NCBI GenBank assembly: GCA_910586645.1 | Contig: CAJUIS010000038.1 | Coordinates: 1-15,472 of the forward strand | DNA from: an uncultured Lachnospiraceae bacterium | Lineage (GTDB): Bacteria; Bacillota; Clostridia; Lachnospirales; Lachnospiraceae | Reading direction: 5' to 3' | DNA length: 15,472 nt | Shown: positions 6,158-13,134 of the stretch, piece after piece | How positions within the stretch are numbered: the first letter of the stretch is position 1 | Layout of the letters: each line of letters starts with the position of its first letter | The notes under the pieces: model-generated | Seen by the model: only the letters and a program-made list of their open reading frames with translations | Told to the model about the DNA's origin: nothing | The model's database searches: none | Position numbers and translations under genes: made by a program

Positions 6158-8322
6158 AGAACAAATTCAGTAAAAATCAGGGAGCCGCAGCGCTTTTGAT
6201 CATGGCCCTGATTCTGGGAGGACTTGCGTATTACGCATCCCTGATACTGTCTTCTACCGGAATCGGGGAGAATATGAGCATTAAGCTCGGCCTTGATCTG
6301 GCGGGCGGCGTCAGCATTACGTATCAGGTAGAAGATGAAAATCCCACAGCGGAACAGATCAACGATACCGTTTATAAGCTTCAGAAACGTATTGAAGGAT
6401 ACAGTACGGAGTCTTCGGTGTATCGTGAAGGGGAAGACAGGATTACAGTTGAAATACCGGGTGTGACGGACGCCAACGCTATTTTGGAAGAGCTTGGCAA
6501 GCCGGGTTCTCTGGAATTTCGGACGCCGGAAGGCGAGACTTTTATGACGGGCGACATGGTTGAAGACGCGCAGGCGACTGCTACGGAAGATAAAATGAAG
6601 AATAAGGACTATGTCGTGGATCTGATACTGACGGAGGAAGGAGCCGCGGCATTTGCTGAAATGACTTCTGCAAACGTAGGCAAGGAGCTTCCTATTGTAT
6701 ATGACGATCAGGTGATCAGCGATCCGATTGTAAATGAAGCGATTACAGACGGAAGAGCGCAGATTTCCGGTATGGGTTCTTTTGAAGCGGCGGACAATCT
6801 GGCTTCTAACATCCGTATTGGTTCGCTTTCCTTACAGTTGAGCGAGCTGCGTTCCAATGTAGTAGGCGCACAGCTTGGAAGCTCTGCGATTTCAAGCAGT
6901 TTAAAGGCTGCGGCAATCGGTCTTGTGATTGTAATGCTGTTTATGATGATTGTATATTTTGTACCGGGAATCGCTGCGTCTTTGGCGCTTGTTATTTATA
7001 CATGCCTTGTGATTGCGACGCTGTTCCTGTTTGAAGTGACGCTGACGCTTCCGGGCATTGCAGGCATTATTCTGTCTATTGGTATGGCGGTGGATGCCAA
7101 CGTCATTATTTTTGCCCGCATCCGTGAGGAAATTGCCAGCGGAAAATCTGTGGGAACTTCCATTACTACGGGATTCCAGAAAGCTTTGTCTGCGATTATT
7201 GACGGTAATGTAACGACTCTGATTGCGGCGGGAGTGCTTGGAATGCTTGGTTCCGGAACAGTCAAGGGATTTGCAAGCACGCTGGCGATCGGTATTATCC
7301 TTTCGATGTTTACGGCGCTTGTAGTGACCAGACTGATTTTAAATGCGTTGTATGCTCTTGGGCTTAAGGACGAAAAATATTTCGGAAAAGGCAAAGAATT
7401 AAAGACGCTCCGGCTGGTTGAACGTAAGAATATTTTGTTTGGAATTTCCATTGTTGTAATTGTTGCAGGATTTGTTGCAATGGGCGTTTACGGTTCCAAA
7501 GGAAACGCATTAAATTACGGCCTGGATTTTATGGGAGGTACGTCTACAACCGTGCCGTTTGACAAGAATTATACAATTGAAGAGATTGACAAAGATATGA
7601 TCCCTCTTGTGGAAGGCGTTACCGGAGACAGCGACGTGCAGACGACACAGGTGGAAGGAAACAATGAAATTATTTTTAAGACGCGTACGCTTACGCTTGC
7701 GGAACGTGAAGAATTAAATAAAGTATTTGAGGACAACTATAACGTAAAGGAAGGCATTCAGTCGGAGACGATTAGTTCCACTGTCAGCTCTGAAATGCGG
7801 AAAGATGCAGTTACGGCTGTTATGATTGCCGTTATCTGTATGCTGATTTATATCTGGTTCCGTTTCAGCGACGCGAGATTTGCAGTCAGTGCGATTCTTG
7901 CTCTGGTGCATGACGTTCTGGTCGTGCTTACCTGTTACGCAGTTGTCCGCATCTCCGTAGGCAATACATTTATTGCCTGTATGCTGACAATTATTGGTTA
8001 TTCGATCAATGATACGATTGTTATTTTTGACAGAATTCGTGAAAATACAAAGAAGAAAGTAAAGGACGAAAAAGAGCTTTGTGAAATTGCAAATCAGAGT
8101 CTGACGCAGACATTAAGCCGTAGTATCAATACGTCGATTACGACGTTTATCATGGTGTTTATGCTGTGGCTGCTTGGCGTTGCGACGATTCGTGATTTTG
8201 CGCTGCCGCTTATGGTAGGTTTAATCAGCGGTTCCTATTCTTCTGTTTGTATTGCAACTCAGTTGTGGTTTGTATTGAAACGCAAAGTCGGGAAGAATAA
8301 AATTGCGGATTCTGCAAAGTAA
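6154..8322 (+). CDS. secDF: Protein translocase subunit SecDF (SecD-SecF fusion, 722 aa)
   Basis: SecD and SecF are fused in one chain, as in many Gram-positives; 722 residues is normal for the fusion. The SecD half has TM1 at about 11-31, the motif LGLDLAGG (45-52), an extracellular P1 region, and the TM4 signature GMAVDANVIIFARIREE (310-326). The SecF half starts near residue 418 with another membrane helix, then NYGLDFMGGTS (454-464) and IGYSINDTIVIFDRIREN (614-631). SecDF uses the proton motive force to help pull exported proteins through SecYEG. The ATG overlaps the scfB stop. The order SCIFF, maturase, SecD/F is commonly seen in Clostridia. An alanine replaces the usual arginine in the LGLDLxGG motif; I do not think it disables the protein. 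Confidence 0.95.
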   Translation: MKNKFSKNQGAAALLIMALILGGLAYYASLILSSTGIGENMSIKLGLDLAGGVSITYQVEDENPTAEQINDTVYKLQKRIEGYSTESSVYREGEDRITVEIPGVTDANAILEELGKPGSLEFRTPEGETFMTGDMVEDAQATATEDKMKNKDYVVDLILTEEGAAAFAEMTSANVGKELPIVYDDQVISDPIVNEAITDGRAQISGMGSFEAADNLASNIRIGSLSLQLSELRSNVVGAQLGSSAISSSLKAAAIGLVIVMLFMMIVYFVPGIAASLALVIYTCLVIATLFLFEVTLTLPGIAGIILSIGMAVDANVIIFARIREEIASGKSVGTSITTGFQKALSAIIDGNVTTLIAAGVLGMLGSGTVKGFASTLAIGIILSMFTALVVTRLILNALYALGLKDEKYFGKGKELKTLRLVERKNILFGISIVVIVAGFVAMGVYGSKGNALNYGLDFMGGTSTTVPFDKNYTIEEIDKDMIPLVEGVTGDSDVQTTQVEGNNEIIFKTRTLTLAEREELNKVFEDNYNVKEGIQSETISSTVSSEMRKDAVTAVMIAVICMLIYIWFRFSDARFAVSAILALVHDVLVVLTCYAVVRISVGNTFIACMLTIIGYSINDTIVIFDRIRENTKKKVKDEKELCEIANQSLTQTLSRSINTSITTFIMVFMLWLLGVATIRDFALPLMVGLISGSYSSVCIATQLWFVLKRKVGKNKIADSAK

Positions 8323-8364
8323 TAAAGCGTGACATATTGATCCGATGTGATTTCAGAGAAATGG

Positions 8365-8406
8365 CGGCTGCCGGAGAATAGATGTATTCTTTGGCAGCCG
8401 TTTTTT
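8365..8406 (+). terminator. Strong intrinsic terminator after secDF
   Basis: A 16-bp stem (8365-8380 with 8385-8400, including two G-U pairs) closes a GATG loop and is followed by six T (8401-8406). The 5' arm begins CGGCTGCC and the 3' arm ends GGCAGCCG. It ends only 26 bases before the ATG of the next gene. Confidence 0.92.
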
Positions 8407-8432
8407 ATCTCAACAGGAAAAGGAGGATTATT

Positions 8433-9764
8433 ATGAAAATACAGCTTTCGGAGCATTTTACGTATCAAAAACTGTTAAAGTTTACGGCGCCGTCGATTGC
8501 GATGATGATTTTTACATCAATATACGGTGTGGTGGATGGTTTTTTTGTCTCGAATTATGTGGGAAAAACGTCGTTTGCCGCTGTGAATTTTATTATGCCG
8601 TTTTTACAGATTCTTGGCACGGCCGGTTTTATGCTCGGCACGGGAGGCAGCGCTTTGGTTGCGAAAACGATGGGAGAAGGAGATAAGGAAAAGGCGAAGC
8701 GGCTGTTTTCGCTGTTTGTCTATGTTACGTTTCTTTGCGGAATTGTGATTGGGGCGGTTGGGATTTTCTGCATTCGGCCGATTGCTTCCCTTTTGGGAGC
8801 GGAGGGAGAGATGCTGAGAGGATGTATGGATTATGGCCGGTGCATTTTGGTTGCGCTTCCGTTTTTTATGCTTCAATTTGAATTTCAGAGTTTTTTTGTA
8901 ACGGCGGAAAAGCCGCAGCTTGGGTTTTTTATGACAGTTGCTTCCGGTGTGATGAATATGATTTTGGACGCGCTTTTTATGGCGGTCTTTGAATGGGGAT
9001 TGATTGGGGCTGCAGCGGCGACGGCTATCAGCCAGATGGCGGGAGGCGTACTTGCGCTGGTTTATTTTTTCCGTCCCAATACAAGTTTGCTGCGGCTGAC
9101 AAAGACGGAGTTTGACGGCAGAGCGCTGCTTAAGGCGTCTGTCAATGGCTCTTCGGAACTGATGACGGGAATTTCGATGTCGCTTGTCAGTATGCTCTAT
9201 AATATGCAGTTGATAAAGTATGCCGGAGAAGGCGGCGTTGCGGCATACGGCGTGCTTATGTATGTGGGCATGATTTTCTTTTCGGCGTTTATTGGTTATT
9301 CGGTCGGCACGGCTCCTGTGATTAGTTTCCATTACGGAGCGGGAAATCATGGAGAACTGAAAAACCTTTTAAAGAAGAGTTCGGTGATTATTGGAGCGTT
9401 TTCTGTGGGAATGCTGGTTCTTTCAGAGCTTTTAGCATGGCCGCTTTCGGCTGTTTTTGTCGGGTATGACGAAGAACTGATGGAATTGACGCTGCGGGGA
9501 TTTCAGATTTTTTCCTTCTCGTTTCTTTTAGCCGGAGTTCCTATTTTCGGTTCGTCTTTTTTTACGGCGCTGAATAACGGGTTAATCTCTGCATTTATTT
9601 CGTTTTTGCGTACGCTCGTATGCCAGATTGCGGCGGTTCTGATTTTTCCGGTATTTCTTGGAATTGACGGCATTTGGATTTCCATTGTCGCAGCGGAGTT
9701 TATGGCGGTTTTAATTACGGTATTTTTTGTATTTCGGATGAAGGAGAAGTATCATTATTTATAA
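8433..9764 (+). CDS. MATE family efflux transporter (443 aa)
   Basis: This is a complete two-lobe MATE (multidrug and toxin extrusion) protein with about 12 membrane helices, the usual length. The first lobe opens with LKFTAPSIAMMIFTSIYGVVDGFFVSNYVG and GTGGSALVAKTMGEGDKEKA. The second lobe starts near residue 230 with NGSSELMTGISMSLVSMLYN and contains GYSVGTAPVISFHYGAGNH. MATE pumps exchange Na+ or H+ for organic cations or drugs at the cytoplasmic membrane; substrate is not predictable. The start is the ATG at 8433 after a perfect AGGAGG (8421-8426); an upstream in-frame ATG at 8382 lies inside the terminator hairpin. No promoter fits between that terminator and the start, so expression probably depends on read-through from secDF. 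Confidence 0.92.
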   Translation: MKIQLSEHFTYQKLLKFTAPSIAMMIFTSIYGVVDGFFVSNYVGKTSFAAVNFIMPFLQILGTAGFMLGTGGSALVAKTMGEGDKEKAKRLFSLFVYVTFLCGIVIGAVGIFCIRPIASLLGAEGEMLRGCMDYGRCILVALPFFMLQFEFQSFFVTAEKPQLGFFMTVASGVMNMILDALFMAVFEWGLIGAAAATAISQMAGGVLALVYFFRPNTSLLRLTKTEFDGRALLKASVNGSSELMTGISMSLVSMLYNMQLIKYAGEGGVAAYGVLMYVGMIFFSAFIGYSVGTAPVISFHYGAGNHGELKNLLKKSSVIIGAFSVGMLVLSELLAWPLSAVFVGYDEELMELTLRGFQIFSFSFLLAGVPIFGSSFFTALNNGLISAFISFLRTLVCQIAAVLIFPVFLGIDGIWISIVAAEFMAVLITVFFVFRMKEKYHYL

Positions 9765-9938
9765 GTGATAACAACAGGAAAAGATGCAATGTCTGCGGAA
9801 AACGAAAGACATCCGGAAAAGAAAAACCAGATAACGGCGGTGAGGTATGCAGGTATGTAAAAAATTCTTTATAAATGGCAATGGATGTGCGATAATGAGA
9901 TTCAGAACATACAGTGGAGACGGGAAGGAGGAAGCGGT
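9765..9938 (+). other. Intergenic stretch with only a doubtful 23-codon frame
   Basis: Between the MATE gene and the decayed gene at 9939 I find no hairpin terminator. One tiny frame (9789-9860, MSAENERHPEKK..) follows AGGAAAAG, but it has no family I know. A weak promoter-like GATAAT preceded by TGC lies at 9892-9897, with no good -35. Confidence 0.3.
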
Positions 9939-10068
9939 ATGCTGGCATTTTATTGGATATGGGATCTATGCGGCCTGTTCGAAAAAGGAGGTTCCGTTCG
10001 GATTTTGGGCGAATGCAGCGATGGTCGTTTATACGACAGTCATTGAGCCAAAATACAGGGACAGATAA
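9939..10068 (+). pseudogene. Probable frameshifted remnant of a small membrane protein
   Basis: A perfect AAGGAGG (9925-9931) lies seven bases before an ATG at 9939, but that frame (MLAFYWIWDLCG..) stops after 35 codons at 10046. In the +1 frame, starting about 18 bases in, the translation becomes GYGIYAACSKKEVPFGFWANA (20-odd residues). That resembles small one- or two-helix membrane proteins with a CSKK...PxGFWAN motif that I recall from Firmicutes. Joining the two frames gives a sensible start, while neither frame alone does. After the FWANA motif the +1 frame also ends at 10068. I infer a gene broken by one or more frameshifts. The alternative is a chance match with an unused ribosome binding site. 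Confidence 0.4.
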
Positions 10069-10092
10069 CGGAATCGGACAAAAGGAGAAATT

Positions 10093-11382
10093 ATGCAGGA
10101 AATCAAATGCCCCAAATGCAAAGAAGTATTTCAGGTGGATGAATCGGGCTATGCCGCGATTGTAAAACAGGTTCGGGATAAAGAGTTTGGGAAGGAAATC
10201 AAAGAACGCAGGACGCAGTTTGAAATGGAAAAAGAAAATGCCGTAAAGCTTGCGCGGGCTGAAGAAAAAAGCGCGTTTCAGAATGAGACGGCAAAACTGG
10301 AAGCTGAGATTGCAGAGCTGAGATCCAGGCTTGAGGCAAAGGAAAAAGACAGCAGGCTGGCAATTCAGGAAGCAGAGGTGAAAAAGGAGAAAGAAATCAC
10401 AGATTTGAAAGCAAAGCTAAAAGCCGGGGAACAGGAAAAAAAGCTGGCTGTTGTGGAAGCGGTTGCCGGAAAGGATAAGGAAATCGCAGAGAAAGACAGG
10501 CAGCTTGATCGGCTGGCGGGGGATATGGAAAGAGAGGAAAAAGAACGTCAGTTAAAAGAACAGGCGCTAAAAGATAACTATGAGGAAAAGCTCCGCGCAA
10601 AGGATGAACAGATTGCCTATTATAAGGATTTTAAGGCGCGCCAGTCGACAAAGATGGTGGGAGAGAGCCTGGAGCAGCATTGCGAGACGGAGTTTAACCG
10701 GCTTCGGGCCACGGGATTTCAGGCGGCTTATTTTGAAAAGGACAACGACGTCAGGACGGGAAGTAAAGGAGATTATATCTTCCGGGAATCGGATGAAAAC
10801 GGCGTGGAATTTATTTCGATTATGTTTGAGATGAAAAATGAAATGGAGCGGACGGCCACGAAAAAAAAGAATGAGGATTTTTTCAGGGAACTGGATAAAG
10901 ACCGGAAGGAAAAGGGCTGTGAATATGCGGTTTTGGTATCGCTTTTGGAGCCGGACAGCGAGCTTTACAATTCCGGCATTGTGGACGTGTCTTACCGCTA
11001 TCCGAAGATGTATGTGATAAGACCGCAGTTTTTTATCCCGATGATTACGATTCTGCGCAACGCGGCAAGAAATTCTTTGGAATACCGGCAGGAGCTTGCG
11101 GCAGCCCGCAGCCAGAATGTGGATATTTCTCGTTTTGAAAGCGATATGAATGAATTTAAGGAGAAATTTTCCAGAAATTACCGACTGGCCAGTGAGAAAT
11201 TTCAAAAGGCAGTCCGGGAGATTGATGAAACGATTAAACATCTGCAAAAGACGAAAGACGAGCTTCTTTCTTCGGAAAATAACCTGCGGCTGGCCAATGA
11301 CAAGGCGGAGGGATTGAGCATTAAACGCCTGACGAAAAACAATCCAACGATGGCGGCAAAATTTGAAGAACTGAAGAACTGA
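10093..11382 (+). CDS. DUF2130 protein: coiled coil with PD-(D/E)XK-like domain (429 aa)
   Basis: The N-terminus has a single CPKC knuckle (IKCPKCKEVFQVDESGYAAI). Residues about 20-200 are a long Lys/Glu-rich coiled coil. The folded part (about 200-345) starts STKMVGESLEQHCETEFNRL and has SKGDYIF with Asp227, then ISIMFEMKNE with Glu246 and Lys248. This D...ExK spacing fits the PD-(D/E)XK nuclease fold, and DUF2130 is, as I recall, placed in or near that superfamily. A second helical, coiled-coil-like part (about 345-420) follows. Metal-dependent DNA cleavage is therefore possible, but the cellular role is unknown. The start follows AAGGAG five bases upstream. No promoter stands out. The stop is followed at once by a stretch without a firm gene. 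Confidence 0.88.
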   Translation: MQEIKCPKCKEVFQVDESGYAAIVKQVRDKEFGKEIKERRTQFEMEKENAVKLARAEEKSAFQNETAKLEAEIAELRSRLEAKEKDSRLAIQEAEVKKEKEITDLKAKLKAGEQEKKLAVVEAVAGKDKEIAEKDRQLDRLAGDMEREEKERQLKEQALKDNYEEKLRAKDEQIAYYKDFKARQSTKMVGESLEQHCETEFNRLRATGFQAAYFEKDNDVRTGSKGDYIFRESDENGVEFISIMFEMKNEMERTATKKKNEDFFRELDKDRKEKGCEYAVLVSLLEPDSELYNSGIVDVSYRYPKMYVIRPQFFIPMITILRNAARNSLEYRQELAAARSQNVDISRFESDMNEFKEKFSRNYRLASEKFQKAVREIDETIKHLQKTKDELLSSENNLRLANDKAEGLSIKRLTKNNPTMAAKFEELKN

Positions 11383-11655
11383 CAGAAAAGGGAATTATGA
11401 AAGAGATATGTAAAATTCAGTTTCATACGGGAAGCGCTGACGCAGGTTTGGCTGCATATGGCAAGCCGGATGCATTTTTTTATCCTTTCTGTGTATGCGC
11501 ATTTGATTTTTTCTGGTATCATTATAATGCCGTTTGTCTTAGAAAAATATCTTTTTTCTGGCATGGTATATAAAAATCCTGCCATTATAATGTCAGGATG
11601 GGTATGGGATTGGCGCCGGAAAGATGAACGAAAACAGGAGAAAGGACAGGATTAG
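11383..11655 (+). other. Non-coding or decayed stretch; possible 58-codon frame
   Basis: One frame runs from the ATG at 11397 to TAA at 11573 (MKEICKIQFHTGSADAG..., rich in Phe, Cys and Trp), after a weak AGGGAA. A second frame covers 11458-11655. Neither resembles a known protein. The ten-base palindrome CATTATAATG occurs twice, at 11520-11529 and 11583-11592, and the second copy lies in a larger palindrome. Confidence 0.3.
11578..11597 (+). promoter_or_regulatory. 20-base near-perfect palindrome with TATAAT core
   Basis: CCTGcCATTATAATGtCAGG is symmetrical except for one base pair (lower case). The centre holds a -10-like TATAAT (11586-11591), but no acceptable -35 lies 16-18 bases upstream. 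It is 58 bases before the YunG-like start. It may be an operator over a weak promoter, or a chance AT-rich palindrome. Confidence 0.35.
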
Positions 11656-12090
11656 ATGATGGAATATAAGTTTTATGGCTGGGAGCGGGCGAATGTTTCT
11701 GCCATTACAGAGGAGTATCCTGGAATTAAGACGCCAAAAGATCTGTATGACGCGCTGTCCTGCATCTGGTGCGAGTATACCTGCGCTCCAAGGATGCGAA
11801 AAGACTGGAGCAGAGAGAACAAAACGCTTGGGCAGTGTTCCATTACGGCGTTTCTTGCACAGGATATTTTTGGCGGGAACGTGTACGGCGTGTTAAGGGA
11901 GGGAGGAAATTACCACTGTTATAATGTGGCTGGAGGCTGTATGTTTGATCTGACAAGTGAGCAGTTTGGAGACGAGATTTTAAACTATGAGAACAATCCC
12001 GGGCAGTCCCGGGAAGTGCATTTCGCAAAAGAAGAGAAGAGAAAGAGATATGAGTATCTTAAGGAAGAGCTGAGGAAATATTGCAGGTGA
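11656..12090 (+). CDS. YunG-like protein (144 aa)
   Basis: The region KTLGQCSITAFLAQDIFGG, followed by NYHCYNVAGGCMFDLTSEQFGDE, matches my memory of the Bacillus subtilis YunG family, whose function is unknown. The conserved spots are Cys61 (GQC), His87 (HCYN) and Asp98 (FDLT). That Cys-His-Asp order resembles papain or transglutaminase-like enzymes, but no activity is established. The protein is soluble, with no signal peptide. Two ATG codons are adjacent (11656 and 11659); AGGA at 11643-11646 is nine bases before the first. A strong terminator begins at the stop codon, so this gene closes its transcript. Confidence 0.7.
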   Translation: MMEYKFYGWERANVSAITEEYPGIKTPKDLYDALSCIWCEYTCAPRMRKDWSRENKTLGQCSITAFLAQDIFGGNVYGVLREGGNYHCYNVAGGCMFDLTSEQFGDEILNYENNPGQSREVHFAKEEKRKRYEYLKEELRKYCR

Positions 12091-12094
12091 AAAA

Positions 12095-12131
12095 GAGGGA
12101 ACGCTGCTGTGCGGCAGGGTTCCCTCTTTTT
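12095..12131 (+). terminator. Intrinsic terminator after the YunG-like gene
   Basis: GAGGGAAC (12095-12102) pairs with GTTCCCTC (12119-12126). A second short stem, CTGC with GCAG, forms inside. The hairpin is followed by five T (12127-12131) and preceded by five A (12090-12094), so it could work in both directions. Confidence 0.9.
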
Positions 12132-12252
12132 ACAGGAAGGGCGAATGGATGGGATGTTTATTTTTTGGTTATTCTTTCTCGACCTTTCCTAACTTATTTT
12201 GTCTGGGAATTATTCTTTGTCAAGCATATAAATCTTTTGATTATTTGATCTA
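12132..12252. other. AT-rich intergenic stretch, nothing recognised
   Basis: I find no reading frame, hairpin or repeat I can support between the terminator and the next promoter. Base composition becomes distinctly AT-richer here, which continues through the following gene. Confidence 0.5.
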
Positions 12253-12281
12253 TTGAAAAATGAACATACTTATGGTACACT
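12253..12281 (+). promoter_or_regulatory. Sigma-A promoter of the MepA-like transporter
   Basis: TTGAAA (12253-12258), exactly 17 bases, then TACACT (12276-12281) preceded by TGG (extended -10). The predicted start at about 12288 leaves a leader of about 150 bases before the ATG. Confidence 0.7.
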
Positions 12282-12287
12282 TTTTAA

Positions 12288-12438
12288 AAATAGAATTGGT
12301 CATCGGAGGACAGTATCCCCGTAGGGTAGAGGCTCGTAAGCAGTTTGCTTGCAGACCGTCTGTTAGATAAGATGTCGAGTGAGCTCGGTTATTACATTAA
12401 GTAGTAGCCGAGCTGTTTTTATTGTTCAGGAGGATTTT
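12288..12438 (+). promoter_or_regulatory. Structured 5' leader: candidate riboswitch or attenuator
   Basis: The leader can fold a central multibranch region and a terminator. Hairpin A: TATCCC with GGGTA (12314-12328). Hairpin B: GTAAGCA (12336-12342) with TGCTTGC (12346-12352), 7 bp. A closing helix pairs TGGTC (12297-12301) with GACCG (12354-12358). An alternative pairs GACAG (12309-12313) with CTGTT (12360-12364). GGCTC (12331-12335) can pair with GAGCT (12381-12385), which would break the terminator stem. It does not match any riboswitch class I can recall (guanidine, Mn2+, PRPP, THF, TPP, fluoride, preQ1). A 10-codon frame (12372-12404) enters the terminator, so ribosome-mediated attenuation is also possible. 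Confidence 0.55.
12382..12420 (+). terminator. Leader terminator upstream of the MepA-like gene
   Basis: AGCTCGGTTATTAC (12382-12395) pairs with GTAGTAGCCGAGCT (12401-12414) over 14 bp with two G-U pairs and a 5-base loop. Five T follow at 12416-12420. It lies before the AGGAGG of the transporter gene, so it must be controlled or leaky for the gene to be expressed. Confidence 0.85.
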
Positions 12439-13134
12439 ATGGATTCAGAAATTTTTGAGAAATTACCGCCGACACGGTTGTTTTTCCGTTGTGCGATACC
12501 CTCAATAGTAACAATGGCGTTCGGTGCGTTGTATCAAATCGCTGACGGTCTGTTTGTAGGTCGTTTTATTGGAGAAAACGCTCTTGCCGCCGTTAATATT
12601 GTTATGCCTGTCATTATGATGGTTTTCGCCTTTTCCAATATGGCTGCTACAGGTGCGTCTGTTCGTATTGCCGTTTTATTAGGCAAGAAAAACCGAGAGG
12701 AAGCATCCCGTGTATTCTCTTTCACGGTAAAGTTTATATTCGTTTTATCTTGTGTGATAGGCATGATCGGTTTTTTCTTTGCGGAGTTTTTTGTAAGACT
12801 ATTAGCCCCAACTGCAACAACACAAGCTATTGAATATGGTGTAACATATCTTCGTGTCTATGCCATTTTCTCGCCGCTGTCAACTCTGTCCCACGCTACT
12901 GATAATTTTTTGCGGGTATGTGGGAAAGAGAAATTAAGTATGCGGCTCAGTATTGGAACACAGCTTTTGAATGTATTGCTTGATGTAATACTTGTTGCAT
13001 TTTTCGGCCAAGGTGTTTGGGCGGCGGCTTTCACAAGTTGTTTTGCAATGGCTTTAAGCGCTATTATCACACTTTGTCTATTCCGAAAGAAAAGATTAGA
13101 TCTTTACTATACAAGAAAGAATATCTCTGTTTGA
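12439..13134 (+). CDS. MepA-like MATE transporter, N-terminal half (cut by in-frame TGA)
   Basis: The start follows AGGAGG (12428-12433) by five bases. The 231-residue product is a full first MATE lobe with about six helices: LPPTRLFFRCAIPSIVTM, GALYQIADGLFVGRFIG, and NMAATGASVRIAVLLGKKNR are typical of MepA-type pumps. It ends at TGA (13132-13134) in the loop between helices 6 and 7. The very next codon is ATG, and the same frame continues with the second lobe. So a single nonsense codon divides an otherwise intact gene of about 446 codons. Whether this is a pseudogene or two half-transporters made by stop-start reinitiation cannot be told here. Codon use is AT-richer than in neighbouring genes, suggesting transfer from another lineage. 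Confidence 0.8.
   Translation: MDSEIFEKLPPTRLFFRCAIPSIVTMAFGALYQIADGLFVGRFIGENALAAVNIVMPVIMMVFAFSNMAATGASVRIAVLLGKKNREEASRVFSFTVKFIFVLSCVIGMIGFFFAEFFVRLLAPTATTQAIEYGVTYLRVYAIFSPLSTLSHATDNFLRVCGKEKLSMRLSIGTQLLNVLLDVILVAFFGQGVWAAAFTSCFAMALSAIITLCLFRKKRLDLYYTRKNISV

Noticed and set aside
6996..7451. 151-codon open frame antisense to secDF
   Set aside because: It mirrors the codon periodicity of a well-recognised membrane protein gene and has no family or ribosome binding site.
8382..8432. ATG at 8382 as start of the first MATE gene
   Set aside because: It lies in the loop and 3' arm of the secDF terminator; the ATG at 8433 has AGGAGG.
8604..9350. 248-codon open frame antisense to the first MATE gene
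   Set aside because: Arg/His/Asn-rich translation typical of the reverse of a membrane protein gene; the opposite strand is clearly coding.
10567..11247. 226-codon open frame antisense to the DUF2130 gene
   Set aside because: No start signals and composition explained by the sense gene.
11458..11655. 65-codon frame before the YunG-like gene
   Set aside because: No ribosome binding site and no recognisable sequence; it overlaps the palindrome and a competing frame.
12260..12370. 36-codon upstream frame before the MepA-like gene
   Set aside because: Its ATG lies between the -35 and -10 of the predicted promoter, so it would not be on the transcript, and it has no ribosome binding site.
12379..12438. 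GTG at 12379 as start of the MepA-like gene
   Set aside because: It would translate through the terminator hairpin, has no binding site, and the ATG at 12439 follows a perfect AGGAGG and matches the family N-terminus.
12288..12438. Known riboswitch class (guanidine, Mn2+ yybP-ykoY, THF, TPP, fluoride, preQ1, c-di-GMP) or T-box
   Set aside because: None of the conserved core sequences I remember for these classes can be found; this is from memory and a covariance search would be decisive.
13132..13134. TGA as a selenocysteine codon
   Set aside because: MATE proteins have no selenocysteine at this loop, and no convincing SECIS-like hairpin follows directly.
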